DNA of 64,000 bases from Dechloromonas agitata is5 (lineage in GTDB: Bacteria > Pseudomonadota > Gammaproteobacteria > Burkholderiales > Rhodocyclaceae), in contig NZ_KI912532.1 in the NCBI RefSeq assembly GCF_000519045.1, forward strand, positions 806,001 through 870,000. Reading direction: 5' to 3'. Below the pieces are notes generated by a model. It was not told where the DNA came from. It saw only the letters and a list, made by a program, of their open reading frames with translations, and made no database searches. Shown piece after piece: positions 56,535 to 64,000 of this stretch (position 1 is its first letter; each line of letters starts with the position of its first letter). The translations under genes and the position numbers were made by a program.

Positions 56535-59057
56535 ATGTCCAAAAAGCTGATCATTGCCGAAAAACCCTCTGTCGCCGCCGACATCGCGCGGGCGCTGGGC
56601 GGCTTCACCAAACACGACGATTACTTCGAAAGCGAGGAATACGTGCTTTCGTCGGCCGTCGGTCATCTGCTGGAACTGGCCTGTCCGGAAGAATTCGAAG
56701 TCAAGCGTGGCAAATGGTCCTTCGCCCACCTGCCGGTCATTCCGCCGCACTTCGCGCTGAAGCCGATCGAGAAGACGGAATCGCGCCTCAAGGTGCTCAA
56801 CAAGCTGATCAAGCGCAAGGATGTCGACGGCCTGATCAACGCCTGTGACGCGGGACGCGAGGGCGAACTGATCTTCAATTACATCGCACAGGCCGCCAAA
56901 TCCGGCAAACCGGTACAACGCCTATGGCTGCAGTCGATGACCCAGGGGGCCATCCGCGACGGCTTCGCCCGCCTGCGCCCCGGCCGCGAAATGGAAGGTC
57001 TGGCCGACGCCGCCGTCTGCCGTTCGGAATCCGACTGGCTGGTCGGCATCAACGGCACACGGGCAATGACCGCCTTCAACTCGAAGACCGGCGGCTTCCA
57101 TCTGACCACCGTCGGCCGCGTGCAGACGCCGACGCTGGCCATCGTCGTCGAGCGCGAGAAGAAGATCCGCGAATTCAAGCCGCGGGATTACTGGGAAGTC
57201 GAGGCTGAATTCAGCGCCAAGGCCGGCAGCTATACCGGCAAATGGTTCGACGAGGGCTTCAAGGGCAAGAACGACGACGAACACGCCCGCGCCGACCGCC
57301 TGTGGGAAGTCGCCCGCGCCGAAGCCATCCGCGCCGCGACGCTCGGCAAGCCTGGCGAGGTGACTGAAGAAGCCAAGCCGGAAACCCGCCTGTCGCCCGG
57401 CCTGTTCGATCTGACCACGCTGCAGCGCGAAGCGAACGCCCGCTTCGGCTTCTCGGCCAAGACCACACTGTCACTGGCCCAGGCGCTGTATGAAAAGCAC
57501 AAGGTGCTGACCTACCCGCGTACCGATTCCCGCCACCTGCCGGAAGATTACCTGCCAACGGTCAAGGAAACGCTGTCCATGCTGACCGGCGAGGGCGCCG
57601 GCAAGGGCCACGACGAAGTGCTGCTCGCCCGCTACGCCCCGTTCGCCCATCAGGTGATGGCCCGCAACTGGGTGCTGCCCAACAAGCGCATCTTCAACAA
57701 TGCCAAGATCAGCGACCACTTCGCCATCATCCCGACGCCGCAGGCCCCGAAGAACCTGAACGAACTGGAACAGAAGCTCTACGACTTCGTCGTCCGCCGC
57801 TTCCTGGCCGTCTTCTTCCCGGCCGCCGAGTATCTGGTCACCACCCGCATCACCCGTGTCGAAGGGTACCCCTTCAAGACCGAGGGCAAGGTACTGGTCA
57901 ATCCGGGTTGGCTCACCGTCTATGGCAAGGAAGGTCAGGAAGGCGAGGAAGGCAATCTGGTCGCCGTCGAACCCAAGGAAAAGGTCAAGACCGACGAGGT
58001 CACCATCAAGGCCAACGCTACCAAGCCGCCGCCGCGCTATTCGGAAGCCACCCTGCTCTCGGCCATGGAAGGCGCCGGCAAGATGGTCGACGACGAGGAA
58101 CTGAAGGCGGCGATGGCCGGCCGCGGCCTCGGCACGCCGGCCACGCGCGCCCAGATCATCGAGAACCTGCTCGGCGAGCAATACATGCACCGCGAGGGCC
58201 GCGAACTGATCCCGACCGCCAAGGCCTTCTCGCTGATGACACTGCTCAACGGCCTCGGCATCAACGAACTGACCCAGCCGGAACTGACCGGCGACTGGGA
58301 ATGGAAGCTCGGCCGCATCGAGAAAGGCGAATTCACGCGCGCCGAATTCATGCGCGAAATCGCCGAAATGACCCGCCACATGGTCGAGCGCGCCAAGCAG
58401 TACGAGGCCGACACCATCCCCGGCGACTTTGGCGTCCTGCAGGCGCCCTGCCCCAAGTGCGGCGGCCAGATCCGCGAGACCTACAAGAAATTCCAGTGCG
58501 GCAGCTGCGACTATGCGCTGTGGAAGATCGTCGCTGGCCGCCAGTACGAACCGGCCGAGATCGAGCAGTTGCTCACCGAACGGCAGGTCGGCCCGCTGAC
58601 CGGCTTCCGCAACAAGATGGGCCGCAGCTTTGCTGCTGCCATCAAGCTCAACGACGACCTGCAGCCGGAATTCGATTTTGGCCAGGACAAAGCCAGCGAG
58701 GAAGGCGAGGCGGAAGCTGTCGATTTCTCCGGCCAGGAAGCCCTCGGTCCTTGCCCGAAGTGCAGCGCCAACGTGTACGACAACGGCAACAACTACGTCT
58801 GCGAAAAGGCCGTCGGCACAGCCAAAACCTGCGACTTTCGCTCCGGCAAGATCATCCTGCAGCAGCCGGTCGACGCCGTCCAGATGAAGAAACTGCTGGC
58901 AGACGGCAAGACTGACCTGCTCAAGGAATTCGTTTCCAACCGCACGCGGCGCAAATTCTCGGCTTATTTGGTGAACCAGGGCGGCAAGGTCGGTTTCGAG
59001 TTCGAGAAGAAGGTCGCCAAGCCCAAGGCACCGGCCAAGAAAAAAGCCGAAGCCTGA
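56535..59057 (+). CDS. topB: DNA topoisomerase III TopB
   Basis: An 840-residue type IA topoisomerase. The TOPRIM domain starts MSKKLIIAEKPSVAADIARAL with acidic triad in INACDAGREGELIF. The catalytic Tyr near residue 327 is in LTYPRTDSRHLP. Two C-terminal zinc-ribbon-like units (CPKCGGQIRE-CGSC; CPKCSANVYD) and a Lys/Ala-rich tail follow. It likely decatenates replication and recombination intermediates. It lies 79 bp after dprA and is followed by a clear terminator. Confidence 0.94.
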   Translation: MSKKLIIAEKPSVAADIARALGGFTKHDDYFESEEYVLSSAVGHLLELACPEEFEVKRGKWSFAHLPVIPPHFALKPIEKTESRLKVLNKLIKRKDVDGLINACDAGREGELIFNYIAQAAKSGKPVQRLWLQSMTQGAIRDGFARLRPGREMEGLADAAVCRSESDWLVGINGTRAMTAFNSKTGGFHLTTVGRVQTPTLAIVVEREKKIREFKPRDYWEVEAEFSAKAGSYTGKWFDEGFKGKNDDEHARADRLWEVARAEAIRAATLGKPGEVTEEAKPETRLSPGLFDLTTLQREANARFGFSAKTTLSLAQALYEKHKVLTYPRTDSRHLPEDYLPTVKETLSMLTGEGAGKGHDEVLLARYAPFAHQVMARNWVLPNKRIFNNAKISDHFAIIPTPQAPKNLNELEQKLYDFVVRRFLAVFFPAAEYLVTTRITRVEGYPFKTEGKVLVNPGWLTVYGKEGQEGEEGNLVAVEPKEKVKTDEVTIKANATKPPPRYSEATLLSAMEGAGKMVDDEELKAAMAGRGLGTPATRAQIIENLLGEQYMHREGRELIPTAKAFSLMTLLNGLGINELTQPELTGDWEWKLGRIEKGEFTRAEFMREIAEMTRHMVERAKQYEADTIPGDFGVLQAPCPKCGGQIRETYKKFQCGSCDYALWKIVAGRQYEPAEIEQLLTERQVGPLTGFRNKMGRSFAAAIKLNDDLQPEFDFGQDKASEEGEAEAVDFSGQEALGPCPKCSANVYDNGNNYVCEKAVGTAKTCDFRSGKIILQQPVDAVQMKKLLADGKTDLLKEFVSNRTRRKFSAYLVNQGGKVGFEFEKKVAKPKAPAKKKAEA

Positions 59058-59083
59058 CCGCTCCCTTCGAATTGCCCGGAAAC

Positions 59084-59113
59084 AAAAGACCTCGCACTGG
59101 CGAGGTCTTTTTT
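59084..59113 (+). terminator. Rho-independent terminator after topB
   Basis: AAAAGACCTCGC pairs with GCGAGGTCTTTT around ACTG, followed by further T residues. It sits 26 bp after the topB stop. Confidence 0.92.
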
Positions 59114-59141
59114 CATCGGCTGCCGGCTTTACCAACCCGGC

Positions 59142-59155
59142 GTTTCACGTGAAAC
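59142..59155. other. Intergenic parS-like ParB site
   Basis: GTTTCACGTGAAAC, a perfect 14-bp parS core, is the only one of the four sites in non-coding DNA. It lies between the topB terminator and the oxyR stop. Flanking bases are C and C. Confidence 0.75.
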
Positions 59156-59156
59156 C

Positions 59157-60071
59157 TCAGCGCACGGCCGTGGCGCCCGGCAACTGGCAGGAGAGCAGCG
59201 CGGCGCGCACGGCATCGATCGCCTGCGGCCGCGGGAAGGTAACCCGCCAGACCAGGCCGACGGTGCGCTTCGGCTGTACCCCGGAAAACGACAGCACCTT
59301 GACCATCGGTTCCTTGGTAATCAGCGGATCGGCAGCCGTGCTCGGCATCACCGCCACCCCGGCGCCGCTCGCCACCATGTAACGGATGGTTTCCAGCGAA
59401 CTGCCTTCGATCGAATGGTCCAGCGCGTCATGCCCCGTCAGGCGTGGGCAGGATTCGAGCACCTGATCGCGGAAACAGTTGCCCTGGCCGAGCAGCAGCA
59501 GGTTCTGGCCATCCAGCTCGTCGGCGCTGACCGTGTCGCGCGACGCCCACGGATGACCAGCCGGCACAACGACCCGGAAAGGTTCGTCGTACACCGGCTG
59601 GGCGACCAGGCCGGGCTCGCTGAAGGGCAGTGCGATGACGATGACGTCCAGTTCGCCGGATTTGAGTGCGGGAATCAGGTTGCCGGTGAAGTCTTCCTTG
59701 AGGAACAGCGGCATCTTCGGTGCTTCGTGGCTGAGAGCCGGAATCAGCTGCGGTAGCAGGTAGGGCGCGATGGTGTAGATGATGCCGACGCGCAACTGCC
59801 CGGTCATCGGATCACCGGTCGCCTCGGCAATTTCCTCCAGCTTCACCGCCTCGGCCAGGACGCGCCGCGCCTGTTCGACGATGCGCTCGCCGAGCGGCGT
59901 GATGCGGATTTCGTTCGTGCCGCGCTCGAACAACGGCGCCCCGATCTGCCCCTCGACCTTCTTCAGGGCAACCGACAAGGTCGGCTGGCTGACATGGCAG
60001 GCCTCGGCCGCCTTGCCGAAATGGCGCTCGCGCGCCAGGGCCACGACATACCGCATTTCCGTCAGGGTCAT
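59157..60071 (-). CDS. oxyR: Hydrogen-peroxide regulator OxyR
   Basis: A 304-residue LysR-type regulator. The N-terminal helix-turn-helix is MTLTEMRYVVALARERHFGK then CHVSQPTLSVALKKVE. The effector domain contains LLGQGNCFRDQVLESCPRL with the redox cysteines at exactly 199 and 208, the E. coli OxyR numbering, so peroxide-driven disulfide sensing is expected. ATG 60071 overlaps the rsuA stop (ATGA), so it is translated after the pseudouridine synthase. No catalase or peroxidase target is adjacent. Confidence 0.94.
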   Translation of the reverse strand: MTLTEMRYVVALARERHFGKAAEACHVSQPTLSVALKKVEGQIGAPLFERGTNEIRITPLGERIVEQARRVLAEAVKLEEIAEATGDPMTGQLRVGIIYTIAPYLLPQLIPALSHEAPKMPLFLKEDFTGNLIPALKSGELDVIVIALPFSEPGLVAQPVYDEPFRVVVPAGHPWASRDTVSADELDGQNLLLLGQGNCFRDQVLESCPRLTGHDALDHSIEGSSLETIRYMVASGAGVAVMPSTAADPLITKEPMVKVLSFSGVQPKRTVGLVWRVTFPRPQAIDAVRAALLSCQLPGATAVR

Positions 60072-60775
60072 TTCGCTTTCACCAGTTGGTCCAGATCGGC
60101 CGGCGTCAGCCAGCACCATTCGCCCGGTTGCAGGTTGCCGGGCAGGGTCAGTTCCCCCACCGCCTCGCGGTGCAGCGCTTCAACTCGGTTACCGGCCGCC
60201 GCCACCATGCGCTTGACCTGGTGATACTTGCCCTCGGTCACCGTCAGGCGCAGCAGATTATCGCCAACGATTTCGGCGCCGGCCGCCGCAATCGGTTCCG
60301 GCTCATCGTTGAGCAACACGCCGGCGAGCAACTGCGCGATCTGTCCCTGGTCGAGCGGATGCTTGGTCGTCGCCAGATAGACCTTGGGCACCTTGCGTTT
60401 GGCCGAGGACAACTGATGATTGAGCTGGCCATCGTCGGTGATCAAGAGCAGGCCGGTGGTGTCCTCATCGAGGCGACCGATCGGCTGCACGCCGCGCTCG
60501 CGCAGCGGCAGGGGCAGCAATTCGAGCACGGACGGATGATGCTGTGGCTTGCGCGAACATTCGTAGCCGGCCGGCTTGTTGAGGATGATCGTGGCGAATT
60601 CGCGGTAGGGCCAATCCACGCCATCGACCGAAAAGACCAGGTTGTCGGTCGGAATATCGGCGAAAGGATCGTCGCAAATGGCGCCATTCACCGCGACCCG
60701 TTCGTTGCGGATCAAGGCCCGGCAGCCCTTGCGCGTGCCGAAACCGTGTTTCTGGAGGAGTCGTTCAAGTTGCAT
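60068..60775 (-). CDS. rsuA: 16S rRNA pseudouridine synthase, RsuA type
   Basis: A 235-residue RsuA/RluB-family enzyme. It has an S4 RNA-binding start (MQLERLLQKHGFGTRKGCRAL), then IILNKPAGYECSRK. The catalytic motif GRLDEDTTGLLLITDDG contains the active Asp. The ending KYHQVKRMVAAAGNRVEALHR fits the family. It most likely modifies U516 of 16S rRNA. It is coupled to oxyR downstream through ATGA. Confidence 0.9.
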   Translation of the reverse strand: MQLERLLQKHGFGTRKGCRALIRNERVAVNGAICDDPFADIPTDNLVFSVDGVDWPYREFATIILNKPAGYECSRKPQHHPSVLELLPLPLRERGVQPIGRLDEDTTGLLLITDDGQLNHQLSSAKRKVPKVYLATTKHPLDQGQIAQLLAGVLLNDEPEPIAAAGAEIVGDNLLRLTVTEGKYHQVKRMVAAAGNRVEALHREAVGELTLPGNLQPGEWCWLTPADLDQLVKAK

Positions 60776-60798
60776 GGGCAGGATGCTAACATCGGGCC

Positions 60799-61269
60799 AT
60801 GAATTTCGAACATCTCATCCAGATCAACGACCTGCAGAACCCGCTGGTCGAAACCCTCAGCCGCGACCAGGTCTGGCAAGGCCTGCTGCATCGCGTCGAG
60901 GACGCCACCCCTTTCCTGCCCGGCCTGGAAAGCTGCACCGTTGTTGAGCGCCATGCCGACCACCTGCTGCGCAAGCTCGATTTCGGCGCTGCCGTCATCC
61001 ACGATCGCGTCACGCTGCACGCAAACCACTGGGTCCGCTTCGACATCCTGCCCAGCGAGCAACATGCCGGCGGCAGCCTGACCATCACCATCGAGGAGCC
61101 GGAACCGGCCGCCCTCTTCCTGCGTTTCGCCTACGCCACCACTTTCGCCAGCGACCCGAATTCGGAAGAGCGGGCGTATATCGACTACATCAAGTCCGCC
61201 TATCACCAGTCCGACATCGATTGCGTTCGCATCATCCGCACACTGGCTGCCGGCGGCTCCCTGCAATAA
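60799..61269 (+). CDS. DUF1857/SRPBCC-fold protein
   Basis: A 156-residue protein. The start FEHLIQINDLQNPLVETLSR and the LWQGL-like VWQGLLHRVEDATPFLPGL are DUF1857 features, in the SRPBCC/START-like ligand-binding fold. It is probably cytoplasmic, binding a small hydrophobic molecule, but no ligand is known. It is divergent from rsuA with 23 bp between starts, and is followed closely by the next unknown gene. Confidence 0.8.
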   Translation: MNFEHLIQINDLQNPLVETLSRDQVWQGLLHRVEDATPFLPGLESCTVVERHADHLLRKLDFGAAVIHDRVTLHANHWVRFDILPSEQHAGGSLTITIEEPEPAALFLRFAYATTFASDPNSEERAYIDYIKSAYHQSDIDCVRIIRTLAAGGSLQ

Positions 61270-61283
61270 CACCAGGGCTCTCC

Positions 61284-61961
61284 ATGGACAAACTGGACGC
61301 CGAACTGCGTCGACTCCATCTCTCCCCGGCCGAGCCCCCCGCAAGCGGCGGTCAGGCCTTGTGCCTCGGCTTCCGGCGAGCCGCCGACTGGGAATCGGTC
61401 GCGGCGCTGTGGCACGCCGCACAGGCAGAACTCGATTTGCCGGCGCCCGCCATGTCCATCGACGGTGAAGGCTATCGCCTGTGGTTTTCGCTGGCTGAAC
61501 GCGTCGCCGATGAAACGGCCAGACGTTTCATCGATGGCCTGATCCGGCGTTATCTGGCCGAACTGCCCGACGCACGACTGCACATCGATTTCGCCGCCTC
61601 GCCCCCACCTGCCGAACTGATCCCGGACGAGCGCTGGGCGGCCTTCATCGACCCCGGGCTCGGCAGCATGTTCGCCGCCGAACCCTGGCTCGACATGGCC
61701 CCCAACCGCAACCAGCAGGCCGATCTGCTGGCAGCCCTGCGCAGCATCCGCCCGGCGGAACTGTCCTACGCCCTCGACCGCATGCTGGCGCAAACCAGCC
61801 CGGCAGCCGCTCCGGTGGCCCTTGAGACACTCTCCCTGAGCGGACCGTTCACCCATCCCCGGGATTTTCTGCTCGCCGTGATGAACGACCCACAGGCCGG
61901 CAGCCTGGCGCGCATCGAAGCCGCCAAGGCCTTGCTGCCGTATTTCGAGAAAGCCCGGTAA
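61284..61961 (+). CDS. Hypothetical protein
   Basis: A 225-residue protein from ATG 61284. It has no signal peptide or membrane helix. Composition is soluble, with a RWAAFIDPGLGSMFAAEPWL centre and a helical C-terminal third (GSLARIEAAKALLPYFEKAR). It lies 14 bp after the DUF1857 gene and is likely co-transcribed with it. I do not recognise the family. Confidence 0.75.
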   Translation: MDKLDAELRRLHLSPAEPPASGGQALCLGFRRAADWESVAALWHAAQAELDLPAPAMSIDGEGYRLWFSLAERVADETARRFIDGLIRRYLAELPDARLHIDFAASPPPAELIPDERWAAFIDPGLGSMFAAEPWLDMAPNRNQQADLLAALRSIRPAELSYALDRMLAQTSPAAAPVALETLSLSGPFTHPRDFLLAVMNDPQAGSLARIEAAKALLPYFEKAR

Positions 61962-61970
61962 GCGGGCACA

Positions 61971-62001
61971 AAAAAGCCGAAGGCCTGGCCTTCGGCTTTT
62001 T
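61971..62001. terminator. Bidirectional terminator between the hypothetical gene and ybiT
   Basis: AAAAAGCCGAAGG pairs with CCTTCGGCTTTTT around CCTGG, with T-runs on both strands. It serves the plus-strand gene ending at 61961 and the minus-strand ybiT ending at 62027. Confidence 0.93.
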
Positions 62002-62026
62002 CGGTAACCGGCAGAAGCCGGTCGTC

Positions 62027-63649
62027 TTACTCGACGCCCTGCGAAGCCAGGTAATCCTCGTAACCGCCCAGGTAATCGACGATCTTGCCGTCCCCCTTCA
62101 CTTCGAAGACGCGGGTCGCCAGCGAGGAAACGAATTCGCGGTCGTGCGACACGAAGATCAGCGTACCGGGGAATTTTTCCAGGCCACTGTTCAGGGCTTC
62201 GATCGATTCCATGTCGAGGTGGTTAGTCGGTTCGTCCATGACCAGCACGTTCGGCTTGGACAGCATCAGCTTGCCGAACAGCATGCGGCCCTGCTCGCCG
62301 CCGGAGATGACGTTGACCGGCTTCTTGACTTCATCGCCGGAGAACAGCAGGCGGCCGAGGGTGCCGCGAACCAGGGTTTCCAGGTCGCCGCCGTCTTCCA
62401 CCGAGGCGCGGGCGTAACCGACGATCCATTCGGTCAGGCTCTGGGTGCCGGCGAATTCGGCACTGTGATCCTGCGCGTAATAGCCCGGATTGGCCTTCTC
62501 GGCCCACTTCAGCGTGCCGTAGGACGGTTGCAGCTCGCCCATCAGCAGCTTGAGGAAGGTCGTCTTGCCGACGCCGTTCTCGCCGATCACGGCGATGCGC
62601 TCGCCGGCGTTGATGGTGATGGTCAGGTTGTCGAAGATCTTGCGGTCGCTGCCTTCGTAGACGAAGGTCAGGTTCTCGATCTCGACGGCCTGGCGGTGCA
62701 GCTTCTGCTTCTCGTCGTAGTCGAAGCGGATCCACGGGTACTGGCGGGAAGACGGCTTGACGTCTTCCGGCTTCAGCTTGTCGATCAGCTTCAAACGGCT
62801 GGTCGCCTGCTTGGCCTTGGACTTGTTGGCCGAGAAGCGGCGGACGAATTCCTGCAGCTCGGAGATGCGCTCCTTGGCCTTGCTGTTGGCGGCCTGCTGG
62901 CGGGCGCGCGCCTGCGCCGAGGCTTCCATGAAGTCGTCGTAGTTGCCCGGGTAGATCTGGATCTTGCCGTAGTCCAGGTCGGCCATGTGGGTGCAGACCT
63001 GGTTCAGGAAGTGGCGGTCGTGCGAGATGATGATCATCGTCGAATCACGGTTGTTCAGCACGTCTTCCAGCCAGCGGATGGTGTTGATGTCGAGGTTGTT
63101 GGTCGGTTCGTCGAGGAGCAGGATGTCCGGATTGGCGAACAGCGCCTGGCAGAGCAGGACACGCAGCTTCCAGCCGGGCGCCACCTGGCTCATCGGGCCA
63201 TTGTGCTGTTCGGTCGGGATGCCGACACCGAGCAGCAGTTCGCCGGCTCGCGCCTCGGCGGTGTAGCCGTCGTATTCACCGACCTTGCCTTCCAGCTCGG
63301 CGGCACGCATGTAGTCGTCTTCGGTCGCTTCCGGGTTGGCATAGATGGCATCGCGTTCCTGGATGGCGGCCCACAGTTCCTCGTGACCCATCATCACCAC
63401 GTCGAGGACGCGCATGTCTTCGTAGGCGAACTGATCCTGGCGCAGGTAGGCCATGCGCTCGGTGACGTCTTTCGAGACGTTGCCGGCCGAGGGTTCCAGC
63501 ACGCCGGACAGAATCTTCATGAAGGTCGACTTGCCGGCGCCGTTGGCACCGATCAGGCCGTAGCGATAGCCTTCGCCGAACTTGACGTTGACGTTTTCAA
63601 ACAGGGGCTTGGCCCCGAACTGCATGGTGATATTGGCGGCGACGAGCAT
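62027..63649 (-). CDS. ybiT: ABC-F family ATPase YbiT
   Basis: A 540-residue ribosome-associated ABC-F protein. It starts [20 protein letters not shown], with Walker [12 protein letters not shown] and [11 protein letters not shown]. Signatures are [15 protein letters not shown] and [14 protein letters not shown]. Walker B motifs are [11 protein letters not shown] and [10 protein letters not shown]. The order and inter-domain linker match E. coli YbiT rather than YheS or EttA. It is the second ABC-F in this window. The role may be resolving stalled translation on specific peptides. Confidence 0.94.
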   Translation of the reverse strand: MLVAANITMQFGAKPLFENVNVKFGEGYRYGLIGANGAGKSTFMKILSGVLEPSAGNVSKDVTERMAYLRQDQFAYEDMRVLDVVMMGHEELWAAIQERDAIYANPEATEDDYMRAAELEGKVGEYDGYTAEARAGELLLGVGIPTEQHNGPMSQVAPGWKLRVLLCQALFANPDILLLDEPTNNLDINTIRWLEDVLNNRDSTMIIISHDRHFLNQVCTHMADLDYGKIQIYPGNYDDFMEASAQARARQQAANSKAKERISELQEFVRRFSANKSKAKQATSRLKLIDKLKPEDVKPSSRQYPWIRFDYDEKQKLHRQAVEIENLTFVYEGSDRKIFDNLTITINAGERIAVIGENGVGKTTFLKLLMGELQPSYGTLKWAEKANPGYYAQDHSAEFAGTQSLTEWIVGYARASVEDGGDLETLVRGTLGRLLFSGDEVKKPVNVISGGEQGRMLFGKLMLSKPNVLVMDEPTNHLDMESIEALNSGLEKFPGTLIFVSHDREFVSSLATRVFEVKGDGKIVDYLGGYEDYLASQGVE

Positions 63650-63882
63650 GAAAATCCGTTCTGCTGGCTAGCGATGAAACAAAGGGGTGAATTTTACCTT
63701 TTTTCAAGCACTTGCCGCCATGCCAGCCGCCTGCGCGACGGATTGTGCTGCGCCAACCGGCACCGAGGTGGTCGCCCGCATGCTGGGCGCGAGCCGTACC
63801 AACGACCATCCGTGACCCGGTCCATGGCGCTGCGGTGTAAGATTTGCGGCCACCCCACTGACCGCCGACTGAGAAACAGCCC

Positions 63883-64000
63883 ATGGTTCCGCACCTCACC
63901 ACCGCCCTGACCGGGCCGCTCCTCGAACTGGAACGCCGCTTCCTCGCGGCCAGTCCGCAGATCGAACACTGGCTGCGCGGCCAGTGGCAGGAACACACGC
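63883..64000 (+). CDS. gshA: Glutamate-cysteine ligase, start only (right edge)
   Basis: ATG 63883 begins a frame running off the window. The first 39 residues (MVPHLTTALTGPLLELERRF, then a segment ending WQEHT) match the N-terminus of the betaproteobacterial type of glutamate-cysteine ligase. That enzyme catalyses the first step of glutathione synthesis. A TAAGAT at 63838-63843 is a possible -10 element. Only about a tenth of the gene is visible. Confidence 0.82.
   Translation, partial: MVPHLTTALTGPLLELERRFLAASPQIEHWLRGQWQEHT

Overview
The window is chromosomal DNA from a high-GC betaproteobacterium, most likely Rhodocyclales (Dechloromonas/Azonexus-like). This is inferred from protein family content and gene order: the def-fmt, htpX, rsmB-DUF4390-ntrYX-trkAH-hemE block, the torF-glnK-amt cluster, metH behind an S-adenosylhomocysteine (SAH) riboswitch, and a PEP-CTERM protein. 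No transposon, integrase, phage gene or CRISPR array was seen. One tRNA gene (Gly, anticodon CCC) is present.

Layout. 1-6.5 kb: the start of a membrane PAS sensor running off the left edge, a broken cold-shock-domain gene, tRNA-Gly, a flavin reductase, mutY, and an operon of two HD-GYP paralogues around a periplasmic coiled-coil protein. 6.6-12.7 kb: the ABC-F protein YheS, then a lower-GC, translationally coupled operon (CHASE2 membrane protein, SH3-like periplasmic protein, M48 metalloprotease lipoprotein) followed upstream by about 400 bp of AT-rich DNA. 12.7-24 kb: an MFS transporter, thrH-purU-isochorismatase hydrolase, a metallophosphoesterase, the nitrogen-controlled torF-glnK-amt cluster with a visible sigma-54 promoter and NtrC-like site, ubiK-yifB-bcr, a rhodanese and a BamE-like lipoprotein. 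24-30.7 kb: SAH riboswitch-metH, DUF3079-murB, a solitary PEP-CTERM protein with its own sigma-54-type promoter, and an amidase. 30.7-38.9 kb: cytochrome c, cupin, a CheZ-like/Hpt pair, a methyltransferase-like protein, ROK kinase, MOSC, MFS, an EF-hand-like protein and a CNNM/CBS protein.

38.9-54.2 kb is mostly minus strand: priA, a DnaA-box-containing AT-rich gap, hemE, trkH-trkA, ntrX-ntrY, DUF4390, rsmB, htpX and fmt-def, interrupted by a plus-strand S1/P1 nuclease-speD pair. 54.3-64 kb: a LysM protein, dprA, topB, oxyR-rsuA, two poorly known genes, the ABC-F protein YbiT and the first codons of gshA.

The most notable non-coding signals are four parS-like ParB sites (26.9, 35.2, 51.4 and 59.1 kb) lying on both sides of the priA-hemE gap, which holds DnaA boxes. 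Together they suggest that the window lies near, and may contain, the replication origin. The most unusual gene set is the CHASE2/SH3/M48 operon: an envelope sensor domain with no signalling output, coupled to a lipoprotein protease.
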